From positions 1 through 8,372 of the forward strand of contig CATZDQ010000067.1 in NCBI GenBank assembly GCA_958417695.1: a stretch of DNA of 8,372 nt. Reading direction: 5' to 3'. This document shows positions 5,995-8,372 of the stretch, in pieces. Position 1 is the first letter of the stretch. Each line of letters begins with the position of its first letter. Both the position numbers and the translations under genes were made by a program. The notes under the pieces were generated by a model that saw only the letters and a program-made list of their open reading frames with translations, was not told the DNA's origin and did not search any database. This DNA comes from an uncultured Clostridiaceae bacterium (GTDB taxonomy: Bacteria > Bacillota > Clostridia > TANB77 > CAG-508).

Positions 5995-6345
5995 ATTTAC
6001 ATTCTTTAATATTAAAATTAGAAGAAGTATTTACAAAATCAGAATTAAAAGACTTTACGTTCTACAATATTTAAATTAATACATTTTTACAAATTACAGA
6101 AGGAAAAGAAAATGTAACATTTACATTCTACAATATTTAAATTAATACTATATCATAAAAATAAACATCTTTCAAGTATATGAAATTTACATTCTACATT
6201 ATTTAAATTAATACTATGGAAAAATAGAACTTGCAAAAAAAGATAACAAATTTACATTCTAGTATATTTAAATTAAAAGATCTATTCCACTATGAAAAGT
6301 AGATGCTCCAGTTGTATTTACATTCTACAATATTTCATATATAAG
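5995..6345 (-). CRISPR. Orphan, partly decayed CRISPR-like array (six repeats)
   Basis: Six 30-bp units lie at 5995-6024, 6053-6082, 6119-6148, 6185-6214, 6250-6279 and 6316-6345. The spacing is 58, 66, 66, 65 and 66 bp. On the plus strand they share ATTTACATTCTACAATATTT and then AAATTAATAC. The third unit matches this consensus and the second and fourth differ by two and one bases; the first, fifth and sixth are degenerate at the right-hand end of the unit. Spacers are 28, 36, 36, 35 and 36 bp and unrelated to each other. The reverse complement of the repeat ends in GAATGTAAAT, like the C. difficile type I-B repeat as I remember it. This suggests transcription on the minus strand with a handle ATGTAAAT. 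No cas gene is in the window, and no leader fits between the array and the adjacent gene, whose stop codon is 2 bp away. It is either a relic or an orphan array served by Cas proteins encoded elsewhere. Confidence 0.78.
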
Positions 6346-6347
6346 TA

Positions 6348-7874
6348 TTAATAAGTACATAAATATAAGGTGTCCTCTTGAAATACAAGTTGCTCATCAG
6401 AATAAGTATTCCAATCTTTTCCAGCAAAATTATCTAGATAAATATCAACATCCATATCTACCTTCTCAAATTTTCTATCGCAAAAATAATTTAGAGCTTC
6501 TATAATACAATAATAATTATCCAATGCTCTTTGGGAAAAAGAAGAAAATTTCTTTTCATATCCATAAGGAAAGTCCTTATGACGGGCATCTCTATAATAA
6601 GCAACTTTAGTTACTTCTTTACCAGAAGCCTTCTCATATTGTTCAATTTTGTATTTAATGGTTAGACCTATATTAGCATCAATTTTATTGGTCGCAATAT
6701 GAGCAGTAAATATTTGTAGAGTATTTACACTATTAAAGACGAAGAAACCAACTGTAGCTACTATGATACATTTTTGTAAGAATACATTTAATGGTAATGT
6801 ATTTAAGTAGATAAAAGAAATTCCAACAATGGCGCCAATAGACATTGCCATTCTTGGCTCAATGCTTGGTGATTGTAAAAAGAAGATAGGCAAGATACAT
6901 ACACCAAGTGCTAGTAAGACTAGTAGAATATATTGAAGGACACTTTTTGTTGAATCCTTAGAACAGGTGGATAAAATAGTAGATATCATGATAATAATAG
7001 GAAGTATACCATATGGCCATAAATTAAAAGTTTTCATGATAACTTCATCAATAATATAAGCTAAAAGATTGATAAAGTAAGACAAACTATAGGAAGAAAA
7101 TTCATTGAAAATTCTAGATTGATTAGTTTGTAAAAGTAATTGAATAATATAGATAGCAATTACATTTATGAACAAACTAATTCCCCAAAAAACTAGTGAA
7201 AGGATGCTTTGCTTTATCAGTTCTTTTGTAGAGTGGTCATTCTTATCCAAAAACAAAAACAATAGTGTAAGAACCACAAAAATATTTGTACTACCTTGAT
7301 AACAAAAAGTAGCTAAAATTACGAATAATAGTGCTTTACTATATTTGAAATTAGTTTGTGAGGTAAAGATTCTAGAGGCGAATACACAAAGAAGTACACT
7401 TAAACACATAACTGCGCACTCTGCATATAATAAATATTCTAATGACATAGCATTTAAAATAAGGATAGTACTACCCATCATAAGTAAGATATTTTTTAAA
7501 TTAAAATCATATAAATGCAATTTATCTGTAGCTTGGTAAGTGGGATGTAGTTTTTCTAAAAGGGTTTTGTATAATAAAAAGATGGATACAGAAGTAATAA
7601 AAATGGCAAGTACTTCCATTCCTACAATGAAAACAGGATAACTTAAATGTAGAAATCCTGCTAGATAGGTAACTAGGGTAGAAATAAGCCTAGCATCACT
7701 TAAAAAGTAAATGGAGGGATAATTAAAATAACCTAAATCCATTAGATTATAAGTGTCAGAAGCAATATGCATTTGTAATAAAGGGCTACATACAATAATA
7801 CAAAATACTAAGATAGAAAAATAAACAATTAGTTCATATTTTTTTTGCGTCAAAAAAATTTTTAACCTTTTCAT
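6348..7874 (-). CDS. GtrII-like polytopic membrane glycosyltransferase (GT-C type), putative
   Basis: This 508-residue protein has roughly ten or more hydrophobic segments. They include about residues 13-33, 65-102, 128-168, 180-209, 222-249, 264-280, 288-304, 312-333, 343-360 and 367-385. A polar C-terminal domain of about 120 residues follows and probably lies outside the membrane. The first loop contains HIASDTYNLMDLGYF and FLSDARLIS, with D40 and the D60-x-R62 pair. This resembles the acidic first loop of GtrII-type glucosyltransferases, which use a lipid-linked sugar to decorate surface polysaccharides. SIEPRMAMSIG (337-347) also fits that family. The acceptor and sugar are unknown, and the family call rests on motif resemblance. 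The start follows AAAAGGGG (plus 7883-7890) at 8 bp. There is no terminator after its stop codon; the CRISPR-like repeats start 2 bp later on the same strand. Confidence 0.75.
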   Translation of the reverse strand: MKRLKIFLTQKKYELIVYFSILVFCIIVCSPLLQMHIASDTYNLMDLGYFNYPSIYFLSDARLISTLVTYLAGFLHLSYPVFIVGMEVLAIFITSVSIFLLYKTLLEKLHPTYQATDKLHLYDFNLKNILLMMGSTILILNAMSLEYLLYAECAVMCLSVLLCVFASRIFTSQTNFKYSKALLFVILATFCYQGSTNIFVVLTLLFLFLDKNDHSTKELIKQSILSLVFWGISLFINVIAIYIIQLLLQTNQSRIFNEFSSYSLSYFINLLAYIIDEVIMKTFNLWPYGILPIIIMISTILSTCSKDSTKSVLQYILLVLLALGVCILPIFFLQSPSIEPRMAMSIGAIVGISFIYLNTLPLNVFLQKCIIVATVGFFVFNSVNTLQIFTAHIATNKIDANIGLTIKYKIEQYEKASGKEVTKVAYYRDARHKDFPYGYEKKFSSFSQRALDNYYCIIEALNYFCDRKFEKVDMDVDIYLDNFAGKDWNTYSDEQLVFQEDTLYLCTY

Positions 7875-7898
7875 ATAAAATTCCCCTTTTTTTAAAGC

Positions 7899-7926
7899 AT
7901 TTTATCATATATTTTGCATTTTTCAA
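7899..7926 (-). promoter_or_regulatory. Promoter for the GtrII-like gene
   Basis: On the minus strand, TTGAAA (plus 7921-7926), a 16-bp spacer and TAAAAT (plus 7899-7904) form a sigma-A promoter. The -10 is extended by TGA (TGATAAAAT). It lies about 25 bp before the start codon. Readthrough from here would also transcribe the CRISPR-like array. Confidence 0.65.
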
Positions 7927-8031
7927 CATATTTAGTTATATTCCATTAAAAAGGAAGCAAAGATTTTTTATATTATAAGAAATTTTTATTTTTATGTAAA
8001 AAACAAAATTTAAATTTATCTATTTGAAGTA

Positions 8032-8060
8032 TTGATAAAATGTATAGAATGCATTATAAT
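8032..8060 (+). promoter_or_regulatory. Near-consensus sigma-A promoter for the 52-residue protein
   Basis: TTGATA (8032-8037), a 17-bp spacer and a perfect TATAAT (8055-8060) match the consensus at 11 of 12 bases. Transcription should begin near 8067, just ahead of the ribosome binding site. It is divergent from the GtrII-like gene's promoter, with about 105 bp of featureless AT-rich DNA between the two. Confidence 0.8.
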
Positions 8061-8093
8061 CATAAACATAAAAAATTTAAGGAGGAAATAAAA

Positions 8094-8252
8094 ATGTCTA
8101 GGGAAAACCGGAGACATCCTTATCATTGGGCATTGCCCATTTTACCATCTTATTACGATAAAGATGGGTACCCTGTCCCACCTTTAATTCGCAAGTGCGA
8201 TACAAGGGGGTATTCTGTAAAGGGGATAAAAAAATCAAAAAGACATTTATAA
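8094..8252 (+). CDS. 52-residue basic protein of unknown function
   Basis: The preferred start at 8094 is 8 bp after AAGGAGG (8079-8085), downstream of a strong promoter. A longer frame from 8040 would begin upstream of the predicted transcription start and is rejected. The protein is basic at both ends (MSRENRRHPYHW and KGIKKSKRHL), with a central tyrosine/proline-rich part (LPSYYDKDGYPVPPLIRK) and one cysteine (C34). There is no membrane segment or signal peptide. I do not recognise a family. A basic, tyrosine/proline-rich small protein could bind nucleic acid or a larger partner, but nothing in the sequence settles this. The strong expression signals and following hairpin support it as a real gene. 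It converges with a membrane-protein gene on the other strand. Confidence 0.7.
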   Translation: MSRENRRHPYHWALPILPSYYDKDGYPVPPLIRKCDTRGYSVKGIKKSKRHL

Positions 8253-8257
8253 AAAAC

Positions 8258-8293
8258 GGAAAGCTCTGGCATGGTAACATGCTAGAGCTTTCC
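8258..8293. terminator. Long hairpin terminator between convergent genes
   Basis: GGAAAGCTCTGGCATG (8258-8273) pairs with CATGCTAGAGCTTTCC (8278-8293) over 16 bp with one G-U pair, closed by a GTAA (GNRA) tetraloop. On the minus strand it is followed by GTTTTTT, a good T run for the gene entering from the right. On the plus strand only ATTTTACTTT follows, so termination of the 52-residue gene may be weaker. Confidence 0.85.
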
Positions 8294-8301
8294 ATTTTAC
8301 T

Positions 8302-8372
8302 TTAGTAATATGAAGCAAAACAAAAAAACACGCCAATCGCCAATAAAATATAAAAGAAAAAATGCTTAGAGA
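8302..8372 (-). CDS. C-terminal end of a membrane protein (truncated by the window edge)
   Basis: On the minus strand a frame is open from the window edge to a TAA at 8302-8304. It encodes 22 residues: SKHFFFYILLAIGVFFCF and then ASYY. This reads as a final transmembrane helix with a short tail. A minus-strand terminator begins 8 bp downstream, which supports a real gene end. With so little sequence the protein cannot be identified, and in AT-rich DNA a hydrophobic open stretch could arise by chance. Confidence 0.5.
   Translation of the reverse strand, partial: SKHFFFYILLAIGVFFCFASYY

Noticed and set aside
6025..6052. A seventh repeat between the first two array units
   Set aside because: The stretch contains ATTTACA but no further agreement with the repeat. 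It is better read as a shortened 28-bp spacer next to a degenerate terminal repeat.
6083..6249. Open reading frames in the other spacers as clues to their targets
   Set aside because: The translations (for example YGKIELAKKDN and FLQITEGKENV) are plausible coding fragments but contain no recognisable motif, so no target can be named.
7345..7539. Plus-strand 64-codon open frame opposite the GtrII-like gene
   Set aside because: It is antisense to a long membrane-protein frame, has no ribosome site or promoter, and its composition is typical of shadow frames.
8098..8295. Minus-strand open frame over the 52-residue gene and its hairpin
   Set aside because: It overlaps the terminator hairpin and the better-supported plus-strand gene, and has no convincing start signal.

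Overview
The window is strongly AT-rich and carries Firmicute-type signals throughout: purine-rich Shine-Dalgarno sites (AAGGAGG, AAGGGGG), near-consensus sigma-A promoters, and short hairpin-plus-T-run terminators. The gene content points to an anaerobic member of the Clostridia. The best clue is the pairing of an Fe-S scaffold-like protein with a GGGtGRT protein. A second clue is a CRISPR-like repeat whose 3' end resembles the type I-B repeats of Clostridioides difficile. No species can be named from the sequence alone.

Layout of the left part (plus strand). Positions 1-372 hold the C-terminal half of an iron-sulfur cluster scaffold-like protein, followed by its usual partner, the GGGtGRT protein (411-1412), and a clear terminator. 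A NUDIX hydrolase (1575-2120) comes next. Then come a small secreted protein with an odd translation start (2391-2807) and a membrane-anchored LolA-like lipoprotein-carrier-fold protein (2904-3581), ending in a terminator. A HAD-type 5'-nucleotidase-like protein (3676-4272) has its own promoter and terminator. A YgjP-like HExxH metallopeptidase (4524-5225) has a consensus promoter bracketed by two copies of an ACGAACAAAA motif. The plus-strand run ends with a 97-residue beta-rich protein (5308-5601).

Right part (mostly minus strand). A shared bidirectional terminator separates the 97-residue protein from a small TfoX C-terminal-domain protein (5641-5898, minus). Upstream of that lies about 350 bp of regularly spaced, partly decayed 30-bp repeats with unique 35-36 bp spacers (5995-6345). 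This is an orphan CRISPR-like array with no cas gene in view. It begins 2 bp after the stop codon of a large GtrII-like polytopic membrane protein (6348-7874, minus). A 52-residue basic protein (8094-8252, plus) has a strong promoter. It converges with the C-terminus of a membrane protein that enters from the right edge (8302-8372, minus), and a 16-bp hairpin lies between them.

Most genes are single-gene or two-gene transcription units with housekeeping or envelope roles. They do not form one pathway. The most unusual element is the leaderless array between two co-directional genes. One of its spacers, read in the predicted crRNA sense, is fully open and encodes an HxGxD motif typical of M23 peptidoglycan peptidases.
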